Source of the DNA: Leptoclinus maculatus
Lineage: Eukaryota > Chordata > Actinopteri > Perciformes > Stichaeidae
Length of the DNA: 64,000 nt
Assembly: GCA_032191485.1 (NCBI GenBank)
Contig: JAVDOI010000011.1
Coordinates: forward strand, 843,463 to 907,462
Direction: 5' to 3'
The notes beneath the pieces are model-generated. The model had not been told where the DNA came from. It saw only the letters and a list, made by a program, of their open reading frames with translations, and made no database searches. Numbering within the stretch: position 1 is the first letter of the stretch; each line of letters begins with the position of its first letter. The position numbers and the translations under genes were made by a program. Shown here in pieces: positions 45,001 to 52,400 of the stretch.

Positions 45001-46805
45001 AAGTGCTGCAGCTCATCCACATCAATGGCCGACAGCTCAGCGACTGTGTGTCCGACGGGTAAATCTTGAGGTATGGTGGTGTTGCAGCCCACCCTCTCAA
45101 GCAGAGGGAAGTTATCGTTGACGTTGTTCAGGGTTATTGTCACGGGGCATTCGCTGACCTGACTGAAGGGGCTGCCGCTGTCTGAGGCCCAAACTCTCAG
45201 GTGGTACAGCCGTTTCATGCTCTCGTAGTCCAAGTGTTCGGTGGTAGAGATGACACCCGTGAATGGGTCTATTATGAAAGGTAAGGGTCCAGCGTTCGCA
45301 ATAGCGAAAGTCACAAAGCCGTTTTTTCCTTTATCTTTGTCAGTGGCGGCGACTTTCAAAACACTGCTGCCAACGGGGGTGTTTTCATCCAGTGTGGCCT
45401 GATAGGAGGTGTGGGTGAACTGTGGGCTGTTGTCGTTTTCATCGGTTATCTCAATCACTATGTGAGTCTCAGCGTCACCATGATTGGCCACTACATCGAA
45501 CTCGTATCGTTCCTTTCTCTCATAGTCAAATTTCTCTGTTGTTACGATAATTCCGGTTTTGGGATTGATTTTGAATTTAGTGCTGTCCGGGTTATTTTTG
45601 ATACTGAAGGTAACATTATAAGGTACCGAGGTGACCGAAACCTTAACCACGTGAGTTTTAGGGGGTGAAAACTCACTCAGGGGGACAATGTAGGTGTCCT
45701 CTAAAAATGCCAAAGGGCTGTAATGATAAACCGGAACGTGGATTAGCGTAATTGGAGAGAGTAAACTCGGGAAGCTCCTGTCTTTAGCTTGAAGGGACAG
45801 ATTCAACCCAAAAGGAGTTTGAGACCAGATAATCCTCTTTGTAGAGATGACTTGGAAGTCACAGCCCTGCACACCTAAAGGGATTATCTCAAAACACTTG
45901 TGTGGATCCCCTCCAACAATATTTAGGGATTCCACAGGCTTAACTCCTGCCTCCACGTGGACATCCATAGTTATTTTGCCATCTGTAGATACTGTGGGTG
46001 TGAGGGGAGGTTTGATAACTGGAGCCCCCACGGACGTCTTTTGAACGCTTATTGTAACCCTGGCGACATTACCAAATTTTTGAACACCGGATATCTTCTT
46101 CGTCCGGTCCTCAGCTAAAACCGTGAGGTCGTACCTCTCTTTTTGGGAGTGATTGAGCTTCTTGACGAGGCTGATCGTGCCTGTGAAAGGGTCGACGACA
46201 AAAGGATGAGCTCTGGTGGTGAACGAGTAATAAAACCGAGCGTTGCTCCCGATGTCGGCGTCTGTGGCGCTTACCCTCACCACACTTGACTTAACTGGAG
46301 TGTCCTCCCTGATGGCCTCGTTGTACGAGGCAGGATAGAAAAGAGGCTTTAGGTCGTTGGTATCAAGCACTTGGACAAACACCTTCGTCTTCGCCTGTAA
46401 GTCAAAAGTGTTTTCGGTCACAGCCACGGTGAGAGTGTAAGCGTCTCTGACCTCCCTGTTGAGTTGTGCCGAGTTACTGCTGCGTGTTTTAATCCTGAGG
46501 AAGCAGAAATCTCCAACTTGAACTGCCTCTGCTTGGAAAAGGCCGTCGTCATCGCCCGAGACGACATCGTATTTGATTTCCCAGAACAGATCCGTCACCT
46601 CAACTCCCATCTTCACCGGCGTCTCAACGAACGTCCGCGGGGCCGAGTTCTCATTGATGGTGGCGTTGTAGAGATGATGCGTGAACCTCAGCGGCGAGCT
46701 GTCTTTTCCTTTTCCCATGCTCCCTTGACATCTCGCCACGTGCAGGAGGACCGATGCTAAAGTGAGGAGAGCTGTTCCTAAAGCTGCCATCTTCGGTGCC
46801 TCCAT
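172..46805 (-). CDS. fat2: fat2-like giant protocadherin, 5' part of gene (18 coding exons; 3' end outside window)
   Basis: Coding sequence joined from 18 exons: 46805-43553, 42405-42094, 35938-35880, 35582-35271, 34043-33836, 28291-28152, 27634-27572, 26362-26150, 25343-25133, 24518-20851, 19595-19199, 17468-17269, 16692-16539, 15317-15084, 10554-10165, 2643-2432, 608-471 and 315-172. All junctions are GT-AG with matching phases; the total is 10,308 nt, 3,436 codons. The protein is a signal peptide followed by tandem cadherin repeats with LDRE, DxD and DxNDNxP calcium-binding motifs; I count 32 inter-repeat linkers. FAT-family proteins are single-pass atypical cadherins acting in cell adhesion, planar polarity and collective migration. 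FAT2 is favoured over its paralogues by the blocks METDPV, RGSVVENS, VTCYIT and GDPLGQF, compared from memory and not by alignment. Mammalian FAT2 is about 4,350 residues, so roughly the last 900 (final repeats, laminin-G, EGF, membrane and cytoplasmic parts) lie left of base 172. Confidence 0.93.
471..608 (-). CDS. fat2: fat2 exon 18: cadherin first half, residues 3343-3388
   Basis: 138 nt, 46 codons, phase 0 both sides (acceptor ACCTCCAG before GTAACA, donor GAAGAG before GTCAGT). It encodes VTASDRDGPINNLLRYSIVS, FSIHPRSGEITV and LDREE. Confidence 0.94.
1345..1731. repeat. Three (GT)n microsatellites
   Basis: GT runs at about 1345-1376, 1489-1560 and 1685-1731, separated by non-repetitive sequence. 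They read as CA runs in the fat2 transcript. Confidence 0.95.
1866..1991. repeat. (TA)n with interspersed CATA/GTATA, about 125 bp
   Basis: Self-complementary alternating TA run interrupted by symmetric ACAT and ATGT blocks; it can form a cruciform. Confidence 0.95.
2432..2643 (-). CDS. fat2: fat2 exon 17: cadherin, residues 3272-3342
   Basis: 212 nt, phase 1 in (CTTGCAG before GCCTGC), phase 0 out (GATGAAG before GTAACG). It encodes LLTLVAPLDFEVSREHY, SSLSDVTTVIINVTD, linker DLNDNAPVF and ISEDLTPGGLVMK. Confidence 0.95.
3331..3670 (+). repeat. Dispersed repeat, copy 1
   Basis: Shares long near-identical blocks with 9668-10045, 14245-14496, 20225-20680 and 62893-63325, including the landmarks ATGGTCTGTTTGACTCTAA and GGAGTCGCCCCCTGGTGG (CTCF-like block on the minus strand at 3627-3645). 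Family not assigned. Confidence 0.9.
4040..4087. repeat. (GT)24 microsatellite
   Basis: Uninterrupted GT run. Confidence 0.95.
5247..5294. repeat. (AT)24 microsatellite
   Basis: Uninterrupted AT run. Confidence 0.95.
5735..5816. repeat. (GT)35 followed by G12
   Basis: Compound tract: GT from 5735 to 5804, then a G run to 5816. Confidence 0.95.
9668..10045 (-). repeat. Dispersed repeat, copy 2 (longest form)
   Basis: Opposite orientation to copy 1 and about 380 bp. It runs from GCGTTCTCTCTAGTGTCC to the part containing GGTTGCAAAAAAGCAACACG. CTCF-like block at 9687-9705 on the plus strand. It ends about 120 bp from the exon 16 donor. Confidence 0.9.
10165..10554 (-). CDS. fat2: fat2 exon 16: cadherin, residues 3142-3272
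   Basis: 390 nt, phase 1 both sides (acceptor CCTCCAG before GTATAA, donor CGGACAG before GTCGGG). It encodes INSEVKYSLLAGD, ELKVKATDRGLPRH, a non-canonical linker SLDDYQPVFLSSEY and VYRIASGNEEGRFLLDTRTG. The DDYQPVF linker in place of DxNDNxP is a FAT2 trait and predicts a calcium-poor, flexible junction. CpG-dense. Confidence 0.95.
13524..13772. repeat. Two (GT)n microsatellites
   Basis: Runs at about 13524-13577 and 13740-13772. Confidence 0.93.
14245..14496 (-). repeat. Dispersed repeat, copy 3 (truncated)
   Basis: Same orientation as copy 2. It keeps the flank containing GTTCTGCCGAGTGAAGCC and the CTCF-like block (14304-14322), but stops after AGTCAAACAGACCAT, losing the GGTTGCAAAA end. 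Confidence 0.9.
15084..15317 (-). CDS. fat2: fat2 exon 15: cadherin, residues 3064-3142
   Basis: 234 nt, phase 1 both sides (acceptor CTCCCCAG before GTGAGC, donor GCTG before GTAGGT). It encodes ELFTLAALDRERE, ATDGGGRSCQADI, linker DMNDNPPRF, VFDNTTVRTPVAVVYAKDPD. The GGRSCQADI and FDNTTV blocks are near-identical to the FAT2 equivalents. Confidence 0.96.
15318..16538 (-). other. fat2: fat2 intron 14
   Basis: 1.2 kb AT-rich intron containing a 9-bp tandem repeat at 16022-16087; nothing else recognised. Confidence 0.85.
16022..16087. repeat. 9-bp tandem repeat (AAACATCAT)n, about 7 copies
   Basis: Perfect 9-bp units in register. Confidence 0.95.
16539..16692 (-). CDS. fat2: fat2 exon 14: cadherin first half, residues 3013-3064
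   Basis: 154 nt, phase 0 in (TGATCCAG before CTGGTG), phase 1 out (AGGACAG before GTATGA). It encodes LVYTEAVMENSPSS, VSASDPDVGANGQISYTLHG and KFHLDHRTG: the N-terminal half of one repeat. Confidence 0.95.
16693..17268 (-). other. fat2: fat2 intron 13
   Basis: 576 bp between exons 13 and 14; no repeat or gene recognised. Confidence 0.85.
17269..17468 (-). CDS. fat2: fat2 exon 13: cadherin, residues 2946-3012
   Basis: 200 nt, phase 1 in (GCGTGCAG before ACGGGG), phase 0 out (GAACAG before GTGAGC). It encodes DGDPLGQFAIIQEDEGKWG, LDRETRDRYTLKVTATDG and linker DINDNSPQCEQ. The cysteine after NSPQ is also present in FAT2. Confidence 0.96.
17469..19198 (-). other. fat2: fat2 intron 12
   Basis: 1.7 kb AT-rich intron. 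Overlapping ORFs on both strands at 18130-18770 have no recognisable product. A CA tract lies at 19033-19080, 118 bp inside the intron from the exon 12 donor. Confidence 0.8.
19033..19080. repeat. (CA)23 microsatellite
   Basis: CA run on the plus strand, UG in the fat2 transcript. Confidence 0.95.
19199..19595 (-). CDS. fat2: fat2 exon 12: cadherin, residues 2814-2946
   Basis: 397 nt, phase 0 in (ACCCACAG before GTGACC), phase 1 out (ATCACAG before GTGCGT). It encodes VTANDPDTDTNGRVTYSL, DSGWITAVRETDCEAARF, linker DENDNPPKF, RGSVVENSSPGD and VTCYIT. The last two are strong FAT2 signatures. Very CpG-dense: nine CpGs in 19381-19440. Confidence 0.96.
20095..20167 (+). mobile_element. 3' tail of a teleost LINE-like retrotransposon (fragment)
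   Basis: Ends in GGCCAATAAAGCTGATTCTG followed by TGATTC repeats. This poly-A-signal-like tail with a hexamer microsatellite is a familiar 3' end of fish non-LTR elements. Only the tail is present. Family not assigned; the call is from memory. Confidence 0.55.
20225..20680 (+). repeat. Dispersed repeat, copy 4, interrupted by a second element
   Basis: Same orientation as copy 1, beginning near TGCTTTATGTTCTATTTGAC, with the CTCF-like block on the minus strand at 20401-20419. After GAATGCAGCTTCAAGGCTC it is broken by 185 bp and then resumes with CAGCATTGGCTTCACTG and GAACCTGAGGTTG, matching copies 3 and 6. Confidence 0.88.
20450..20634 (+). mobile_element. Short interspersed element nested in copy 4
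   Basis: About 185 bp starting TTACATTACAGTCATTTAGC and containing AGACGCTTTAATCCAAAG, a motif widespread in teleost interspersed repeats. It is flanked by TTCA on both sides (20446-20449 and 20635-20638), a candidate target-site duplication. No coding capacity. Confidence 0.7.
20851..24518 (-). CDS. fat2: fat2 exon 11: giant exon with about 12 cadherin linkers, residues 1591-2813
   Basis: 3,668 nt, phase 1 in (TCTGCAG before GGAATATC), phase 0 out (ATTCAG before GTGAGA), with no stop over 1,222 codons. Linkers in order include DQSPPAF, DENDNAPVL, DLNDCPPQF, a degenerate one, DVNDNAPQF, RNQTNPIF, DVNDNAPVF, DVNDNPPDF, NRHSPHF, DENDNVPQF, a proline-type one and DVNDNQPVF, so about 11 whole repeats plus two part-repeats. 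The stretch AELAENS, YGSVDYTIINKLADETF and RVIAIKVMAKDGGG follows FAT2 closely. Its base composition is less GC- and CpG-rich than the small exons around it. Confidence 0.97.
24519..25132 (-). other. fat2: fat2 intron 10
   Basis: 614 bp; nothing recognised. Confidence 0.85.
25133..25343 (-). CDS. fat2: fat2 exon 10: cadherin, residues 1521-1591
   Basis: 211 nt, phase 0 in (CTTCAG before GTGCGTGAC), phase 1 out (TCCG before GTGAGC). It contains VRDQEIPVKRNFVKV, linker DCNDHSPAF, and VRVKALDKDMGSNADISYSL, the calcium-binding start of the following repeat. Confidence 0.95.
25344..26149 (-). other. fat2: fat2 intron 9
   Basis: 806 bp, strongly AT-rich; nothing recognised. Confidence 0.85.
26150..26362 (-). 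CDS. fat2: fat2 exon 9: cadherin first half, residues 1450-1520
   Basis: 213 nt, phase 0 both sides, 71 codons. The acceptor is GTTTTGAG and the donor ATG before GTAATG. It encodes VRVPEDTSPW, SAQDADINSKLVYSIHSS, FFHLDPKSGVL and VHTLIVM. It continues in frame into VRDQEIPVKRNF of exon 10, as in FAT2. Confidence 0.95.
26363..27571 (-). other. fat2: fat2 intron 8
   Basis: 1.2 kb. The stretch 27050-27400 looks like an old interspersed repeat but I cannot name it; otherwise nothing. Confidence 0.75.
27572..27634 (-). CDS. fat2: fat2 exon 8: 63-nt linker exon, residues 1429-1449
   Basis: 63 nt (21 codons), phase 0 both sides, acceptor CTGCAG before GCCTAC, donor CAG before GTGAGA. It encodes AYIRVLDMNEHRPVF and LKPLYQ: the last strand of one cadherin repeat, the calcium-binding linker and the first strand of the next. 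Skipping would be in frame and would delete exactly one inter-repeat linker. Confidence 0.94.
27635..28151 (-). other. fat2: fat2 intron 7
   Basis: 517 bp; a short (CCTT)n run at about 28064-28084, otherwise nothing recognised. Confidence 0.85.
28152..28291 (-). CDS. fat2: fat2 exon 7: cadherin, residues 1382-1428
   Basis: 140 nt, phase 1 in (CTCTCAG before GTGGCG), phase 0 out (ACACAG before GTGAGG). It encodes a repeat end with FDIQRNTGTISIAR, RRSNYNMTVRVTDG and ATTQ, close to the equivalent FAT2 stretch. It has no methionine near its start, so a simple ORF scan misses it; it restores the frame between exons 6 and 8. Confidence 0.95.
28529..28830 (+). repeat. Interspersed repeat beginning AAAGGTCTAGTGTGTAGGAT
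   Basis: The sequence GTGTGTAGGATTTGGCGACA followed by a CTAGCGGTGAGG block is familiar as a dispersed repeat in percomorph genomes. Family and exact ends not determined. Confidence 0.55.
29966..30060 (+). repeat. Fragment of a percomorph interspersed repeat
   Basis: Core AGCAGCTAAAGAGCCAGATA and CAGGAGTTGGTGGAGA resemble a sequence recurrent in fish genomes; recognised from memory only. Confidence 0.4.
31309..31336. repeat. (CT)14 microsatellite
   Basis: Uninterrupted CT run. Confidence 0.93.
33296..33562 (-). repeat. Dispersed repeat, copy 5 (short, diverged form)
   Basis: Has both ends of the family (GAGTGAAGCCGATGCGGAAG at one end, TCGGTTGCAAAAAAAAGCC at the other) but lacks the roughly 200-bp middle found in copies 1, 2 and 6. 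Its CTCF-like block (33361-33380) reads GACCAGCAGGGGGCGAC instead of TCCACCAGGGGGCGAC. Confidence 0.82.
33738..33820. repeat. (TG)41 microsatellite beside exon 6
   Basis: 83-nt uninterrupted run, reading as a CA repeat in the fat2 transcript from intron position +16 of exon 6. Confidence 0.97.
33836..34043 (-). CDS. fat2: fat2 exon 6: cadherin, residues 1313-1382
   Basis: 208 nt, phase 0 in (acceptor GTTCAG before ATCAAAGC), phase 1 out (ATCATAG before GTGAGG). It encodes IKATDQGSPP, a proline-rich linker, and the FAT2-type METDPVTNMVGII block, ending in WFDIIG. From intron position +16 the donor is followed by an 83-nt CA tract in the transcript (plus-strand TG run 33738-33820). Confidence 0.95.
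34044..35270 (-). other. fat2: fat2 intron 5
   Basis: 1.2 kb AT-rich intron; nothing recognised. Confidence 0.85.
35271..35582 (-). CDS. fat2: fat2 exon 5: cadherin, residues 1209-1312
   Basis: 312 nt, phase 0 to phase 0. It begins VIVSDNGSPSLRS, has the linker DANDNRPKF, and ends GNYSILT. The acceptor is TTCTCAG. The donor is ACG before GTCGGT, poor at intron positions +3 and -1. An alternative GT four bases further downstream would break the frame with exon 6. GC and CpG content are high compared with the flanking introns. Confidence 0.94.
35880..35938 (-). CDS. fat2: fat2 exon 4: 59-nt exon, residues 1189-1208
   Basis: Too short for an ORF scan, but required by phase and homology. It enters in phase 1 and leaves in phase 0 (GAG before GTGAGT), encoding VISTLSALDRESKPEHSVE. 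The LDRE motif and length match the corresponding FAT2 region. Because 59 is not a multiple of three, skipping it alone would shift the frame. The acceptor AG is preceded only by GTGTGTGC and then a pure (TG)39 run, so it lacks a normal pyrimidine tract. Confidence 0.93.
35942..36019. repeat. (CA)39 microsatellite abutting exon 4
   Basis: 78-nt run on the plus strand; in the transcript it is (UG)39 and ends 4 nt before exon 4 (C, AG, exon). Confidence 0.97.
37503..37531. repeat. G22-C-G6 tract
   Basis: Homopolymeric G with a single C interruption. Confidence 0.9.
40005..40142. repeat. 138-bp near-palindrome (long hairpin)
   Basis: The outer 32 nt of each arm are exact reverse complements (left arm starts GCTCCTTTTCTGTAACCAGT). 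The inner part pairs with several mismatches through GCTAGCTAA-type sequence to a small loop near 40073. It could be a foldback MITE or a stable intronic RNA hairpin. Confidence 0.9.
42094..42405 (-). CDS. fat2: fat2 exon 3: cadherin repeat halves, residues 1085-1189
   Basis: 312 nt, phase 1 to phase 1. It starts in VIRTTEALDRE and ends in NVDPQTG, with linker DVNDNAPEL. The donor is CAG before GTAATT; the acceptor is TCTAAG. The pyrimidine tract for this acceptor is a pure C16 run 15 nt upstream (42420-42435 on the plus strand reads G16). It encodes the second half of one cadherin repeat and the first half of the next, so an in-frame skip would fuse two half-repeats. Confidence 0.96.
42406..43552 (-). 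other. fat2: fat2 intron 2
   Basis: 1.15 kb. G16 on the plus strand at 42420-42435 forms the pyrimidine tract of exon 3; nothing else recognised. Confidence 0.85.
42420..42435. repeat. G16 tract (C16 in transcript) at exon 3 acceptor
   Basis: Homopolymer beginning 15 nt upstream of exon 3. Confidence 0.92.
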
Positions 46806-46819
46806 GAAGATCCTCAGAC
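43553..46819 (-). CDS. fat2: fat2 exon 2: start codon, signal peptide, cadherin repeats 1 to about 9
   Basis: A 3,267-nt exon starting after the acceptor TTTGTACAG and ending at GGAAACAG before GTACAA, phase 1. Its 3,253 coding nt give residues 1-1085. The first ATG after the acceptor is at 46805 (poor Kozak, T at -3). A second ATG at 46790 (residue 6) has A at -3 and G at +4 and directly precedes a hydrophobic stretch (ALGTALLTLASVLLHVA), a signal peptide with likely cleavage near residues 24-28. Linkers DTNDLKP, DENDNSP, NVNDNFP, DVNDNAP, DINDNPP and DVNENLN are readable, and three linkers are degenerate. A single large first coding exon with a short 5' UTR stub is typical of FAT1-3 genes. 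Confidence 0.96.
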
Positions 46820-49800
46820 CTGTACAAAGGAAAGAAAGAACGAGACAATTAAATGTCATGTGAATATAATCTATAAACCAAGAAAGGGAGAAGCCTTTTT
46901 GGAAACAAAAATAGTTTCCGTGAGTAAATAATCGTGTCTGTTTATGCTTTGCATAACATGTAATACACACACCCTTGTACCTACACTATTTTCTAAACCA
47001 ATCATTGCCACTAAGCTCCAAAAAGAGTACAAAATGGACACAGAATACACAATGACACAATGACACAGCAGCAGAGGGGAGGCCTTTGGCGAGGTATCTG
47101 ACTCCTGCCCCAACTTGCCTTAACCAAAAAAAAAAAAAAGAAGGCAAAGTAAAACAACACATTGTTTCAGCAGCAGAAAGTTGTCTCCAAGCTTTTATAG
47201 ACAGGTGGCAGCTCAAAACCTTCCCCATAATTATTCCTTTGGTGGCCAAATATTAGCAAAAAGTACTCCTCATAATTACCACTTCTAAGCCTTTGTCATC
47301 ACAGAGCTATGAGGAGGGATTTGTAGTTTGATGACTCGGTATCGTGGAGATGACAGTGGGTGGTTCAGTCCTGATCCGAGTGTAAACGGCTGCATGTGTA
47401 CTGTACGTCTGAGCTGCTGATTGCTGTGTGTGTGCTTTAGATGTCCCTGAAGCCATGAACCACCAAACTGCTGCTTTCATGATCAACAAAGGATCAAGAT
47501 CCCACACTGTTGGAATTTTAATATCTCTGTTACGAGGGAGACTCGGTCAGAATGGGCTGCATGAACACTGGGACGAATTTAGATCACTGACTGTAATAAA
47601 GTTAAAGCGTCTCAGATGAAAACCACGGCCTCATTTGCATTGCTTGTAAAACATTTACTGAATGGATTTAATTAGATGCCAAGTTGTTCTTTAAAGGTTT
47701 TCTTATGGTTTTTCCAAACATGCATAAAATAAGTTCTGAAAGGGTGGAGACTCACACATTAGATCAAAGTCTATTTTGAGTTATCTGTCTAGTACATATT
47801 CTGTTTTCTTTTCAATAAAAGCACCAACAAAGTGTCATTTAAAGATATTCTCACTTTCAGTTTCCTTCAGAATACATTCTACAGTGAGAAAATTGTCTAA
47901 TCATATTCCCTTATCTATATTTTAATCAGTGTTATTCATACTTCAGTGCTACGGTGGCATAACTGATGTTATCAGGATTTAGCATTCCCTGGCTATGCTA
48001 ACTGTTTACCTGTGTGCAGGTACAGTTCGTTAACCCTCAGACTGATAGGAACAAAGCGGGAGATACGAGTAACGTGGGAAGAGTTGAGCATTCTGCAAAG
48101 CTGTCCGTTTATGTTTTGGCACCTTTCTCAACACCGTTTAAAAATCAAACCTCATGAGAAACACATTGGGGAAGAACAAAAATGAGCTCATGAATGCAAG
48201 ATGACCTTAATTCAGCTTTTACCAGCTTGGTCTCCTCAAAATTACGTTCACAAACAATAAAACTGAACTGTCAATTAAGTTTGAAGGAAAATATTTTCTC
48301 CCAGATTAAGTTTCTTTTTTGACGAATCACAAATCCACACAGCAGTTTGGGGTGGATGGGACTTTCACCATGGAGACCTGTGTACGAGTCCCGCGTGAAA
48401 CCAAAAGTAACGTACTTATTTTAACCCCAAAATACATATTTTTCTAAAACTAACCAAATAGCTTTGTTCCCGAAACTTATACGTAATTAAGAATGCAGTT
48501 TTAAAACGGCAAAAGAGCCACAAGCGGTTCAAATATTATACACGTTGATATATGATTATGTAGAAATGTTGATATGAAACGTTGAGATTCAGGGTTTGCA
48601 GAAACTCCCAATGCCAACATGTTATTCATGCGACTGTGTTTGACACATGCTGGAGGGTGCATGTGCCTTTTGCATGTGGATTCCATGCTCTGTAGTGACA
48701 ACGTGCACAAGAAACATGGACCTACATGAGCTAAAGTGAGCCGGGCGGATGCAAAACCACACCAAGCCGGCTCGGATTTCACAACGCTCAAGACTGACAG
48801 CAGAGAGAACTGGAGGCGAGAACACTTTACCCTTCACTGCCACTCTGACAGCCCGTCCAGAGCTAAAAGGAATCTGCACTGAACAATCTGCAGGGCAGAG
48901 ATGCCGTTCCCTAAGATCAACGATAAAAAGTTAAAAATGTTTTTTTGTTACCATTTCACTCCACTGCAAGAAATCAGCTTGTTCAGTTAGTATTATGAAA
49001 GAGAATCTAAACCTTTGACCCCATTGTTAGGCCATTAGAGTCCTAATGAGCCACACGAAGGGGAAAGATGCCTCCATGTTGTGACGCTACGGATACCGGT
49101 GTCGTACTTTGTCTCAGGATTTATGTGGGTTTATAAAAACAGCTCGTGTTCGAAGTACCCAACGTTCACGTCTGTGTCTCCAGGTAGACTGGCGCTGGGG
49201 GTTCCAGTGGAGGGTGACAGGTATGTGGGGTTTTATCTCCAGTCAGGGCACTTGGTGACAGATAGTCAGGGTCACTATTTGGGTTTCGCAAGACATTCAA
49301 GGCATTTTGTTATCTATATTCTACATCTCCAAAAACAGATTAAAATAAGTTTTAGCATAATTTAGAGTAGCTGCTGAATCCTACTTCAAACCAGGGACAC
49401 TAAACATGTGCTACTTGGGTTTTTTTCTTATTATCTCAATAGAGATACCTGATGGATTACAGCTTTCACTGCATGAATACAGAAATAAGAGGACTATTTA
49501 TTTTGAGCGACAGTGTGTGTGGTTCACAGGATACACATCAAATTTCACATTGATCGGGGTCTTAAAGATATGGATCTACAGGATCAGCATAATGAGGAAT
49601 AAAGTAATCCTCAGTGAAATAATTAAAGGTCTGAGACAGATTGCGTCTTTGGAAAACACTTTAATATGCTTAATATTCTTATCCCTGTGGACAGAACAAC
49701 TCTCTCTATATTCAAATGCAGCGATTTAGAAGTGCGATCAAGGTTCTTCTTAAGGGGTCGGTTCACCCAAACTGCTAAAACACATAATATTAAACAAAAC

Positions 49801-52375
49801 AGAATGATCTGCACAGAGAATCCGTCTGTGGTTTGGCGGGAATGACACTTAACATGTTAAAGGTTTCTTTTAATATCAAGGCCATCGGTTATAATTATAT
49901 CAACTTCGCATCCGAAGAATCACTTCACAGTTTCGAACAAAACATTGCACCAGGGTTGCCCACTATATTTAAAACTGACCCAGAATGTTGAAGTGATTTG
50001 ATTTAAAATGCTGAATGTTTTATCAAAAAAAGAGCAATCTTAAGCTACAAAAATGGGGATTCACTTTTTTTGCCTGATATCATACGAGCCGTTTTATGAA
50101 GATACATTGGTCGCTCACGTGTTGATAACCCGTTGAAAGGTAAAGTGCCGGACTAACGCACATTCGCTTTCAAATCTGGCGATACCAGGCTAGGTTTCTG
50201 CAGTTATTTAATACCTGGAAATATGATCTGTGGCCCACATAAACACTGTGCTGGACATAAACTTAACCCAAAACATATTACTATAAGAGGTATTACAGTA
50301 TCAAGTCAGCAATCAAAAAAACAAAGAAAAATAAATCTAGAAACGACAGATGACCCAGTACTCTCAAGCTAAAGATGTAAAGCATCGAACACTATTTGGT
50401 AACATCATAACTCAAAAGGAGAAACACTTATACAAATATTTGCTTCATGTAGTGTTTCTCATGAGGATGAAATAAAGACAAATCAGCAGCTAAAGCCTTT
50501 AGTGAGCTCTGATGGAAGTAGGAGATGGATTACACAAACACAGAAATATGATTCATTCCATTTGTATCTAATGAACGCTGTCAGATGTGTAATGAATCCC
50601 ACAAATCAGCATTATCACACGCAGTTTCCCGGCATACAGAGGTAGTTATAGTGGAAGTGAACCTTTGTGTTGCATGCTGGACTTTATGTATATTTAAAAA
50701 ACAATCCAGTCTGAATGAACAGAACTGCATTCATTTATTTTCTCCCCCGTAGTCTAAAAAGTTGACTTTTGACCACAGTCACTAGTACTGCTGACAAGTA
50801 TTTCATGTAATACTGCTGTTAAAAAAAACATTTTTTTTTTTTGCTGCAAACTGACAAGTCAGTCTGAGTTTCTCAGTGAACTCGACTGAACTTGAGTGGA
50901 AACATTCATGTTTTAATCCACACATCCAGCGCTGCAGGGCAGAAACCTCAGGCCATTACTGCAGCTGCTGAGGTCAGATCACACATGCAAGTTACACACA
51001 TCCTCACACACACACACACACACACACACACCTCTCCCTCCCAGTGTGTGTGTGTTCCAGGTAGTAACCTGCAGCCACATGTCGAGCTCCAGCTCCCCGG
51101 ATCACATTTCACCATCGCCCCCATGGCTCCCAGTGCAGACAGAACAGTATCTGCAGCTCTTCATTCACTCCACCACCTCCGTCTGTCAGTGTGGAGCTGA
51201 CTGACCTCGTCGTTGTCTCACACAGTTCTTATCACGAGTCAGGGAAGCTTCTCTGCTGCAGGCTGAGGCCACACAGTCATCACTGCTTATCACTTCTCCA
51301 TTGAGAGTTTTCAGTAGAGCGGACCGATGTATCAGCAGGACGATATTATCAACCTAATAAAAGGTTTATCGCAGGTATAACAGCATATGTTGGTAGATTT
51401 TGGTCTATTTAGCTTCCATAACATGTCTCCCTTCAGGCTAGTGGAATGAAAACATCCAAAATACACATTTAGTTATTTATTTTACTACTTTATCTGTTTG
51501 CGTCTGTAGATTTCTACTAAATTCACCTAAAGTCAACATTACATAATGCCTCATTTGCATATTTAAACACAACATTTCAGAAAACTTGTAATACAATAAA
51601 TCCTCCTCTTAATGTGAGTGATGAAGTGGTGAAGCTTCATGGTGATATCTATGAGTTCATGTTTTGACCCTCTTCACCTGTAGAGTCTTCTAAATGTCAG
51701 TAATTGAACTAAACGTCTCTTTAAAGGACGTTTTCTCTAAACGAGTTTGTTCTCAGACTCTGATCCATAAATCTCCTCTTCAGCAGCTCTGACACACACC
51801 AAACGTTACACTTTCATTCCTCTCTATGTTCTGAAGGTGAACACAGAGGGGTTTGTTCACACAGCACTCACAGACTCATTTATACATTATTTTATAAAAT
51901 AAATAAATAATGTTTCTTTAATATGTGCAGCTATTATTTCTGATGATCAGTTAATCTTATCTTTACTGTGAAGGTGAGGTTAAAGCCTGGTCCCCCCCCC
52001 CTTAGGTACCTACAGTACAGCGAAGGTTTGGATTCAGATGTGATAGATTGATAGAACAAAAGAAGGTTTGGACTTAGCGAAGGGTCAATGGCCTCTTATC
52101 TCGTGTTTTGTGCGTGAGGTTTCCCTCTTAAAGGAATATTTAAGCAAATAGTAAAAATAGTGAAATCAATAAGGACATCACGGTTAGTTTAACCTCTTGT
52201 TTTGTCTGTTCTTGGCCTCAGCCACCGTCCGCTGACTCATCAGTTTTCTAACACACACAGAGCACTTCACTCATTCACCCATTTCCTGTGTGTTGACTGT
52301 TGCAACAGACATGTTGGATCATGGATCCGTAGAGCTGCCAATCTGGCTTTGTAAACCCCGGGACTATTTTATGAT

Positions 52376-52400
52376 GGGGGGGGGGGGGGGGGGGGGGGGG
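52376..52400. repeat. G25 homopolymer
   Basis: Twenty-five consecutive G. Confidence 0.9.

Noticed and set aside
172..46805. Identification as fat1 or fat3 instead of fat2
   Set aside because: Those share architecture, but VTCYIT, DGDPLGQF, RGSVVENSSPGD, METDPV and the DDYQPVF linker favour FAT2. A reciprocal alignment would be decisive.
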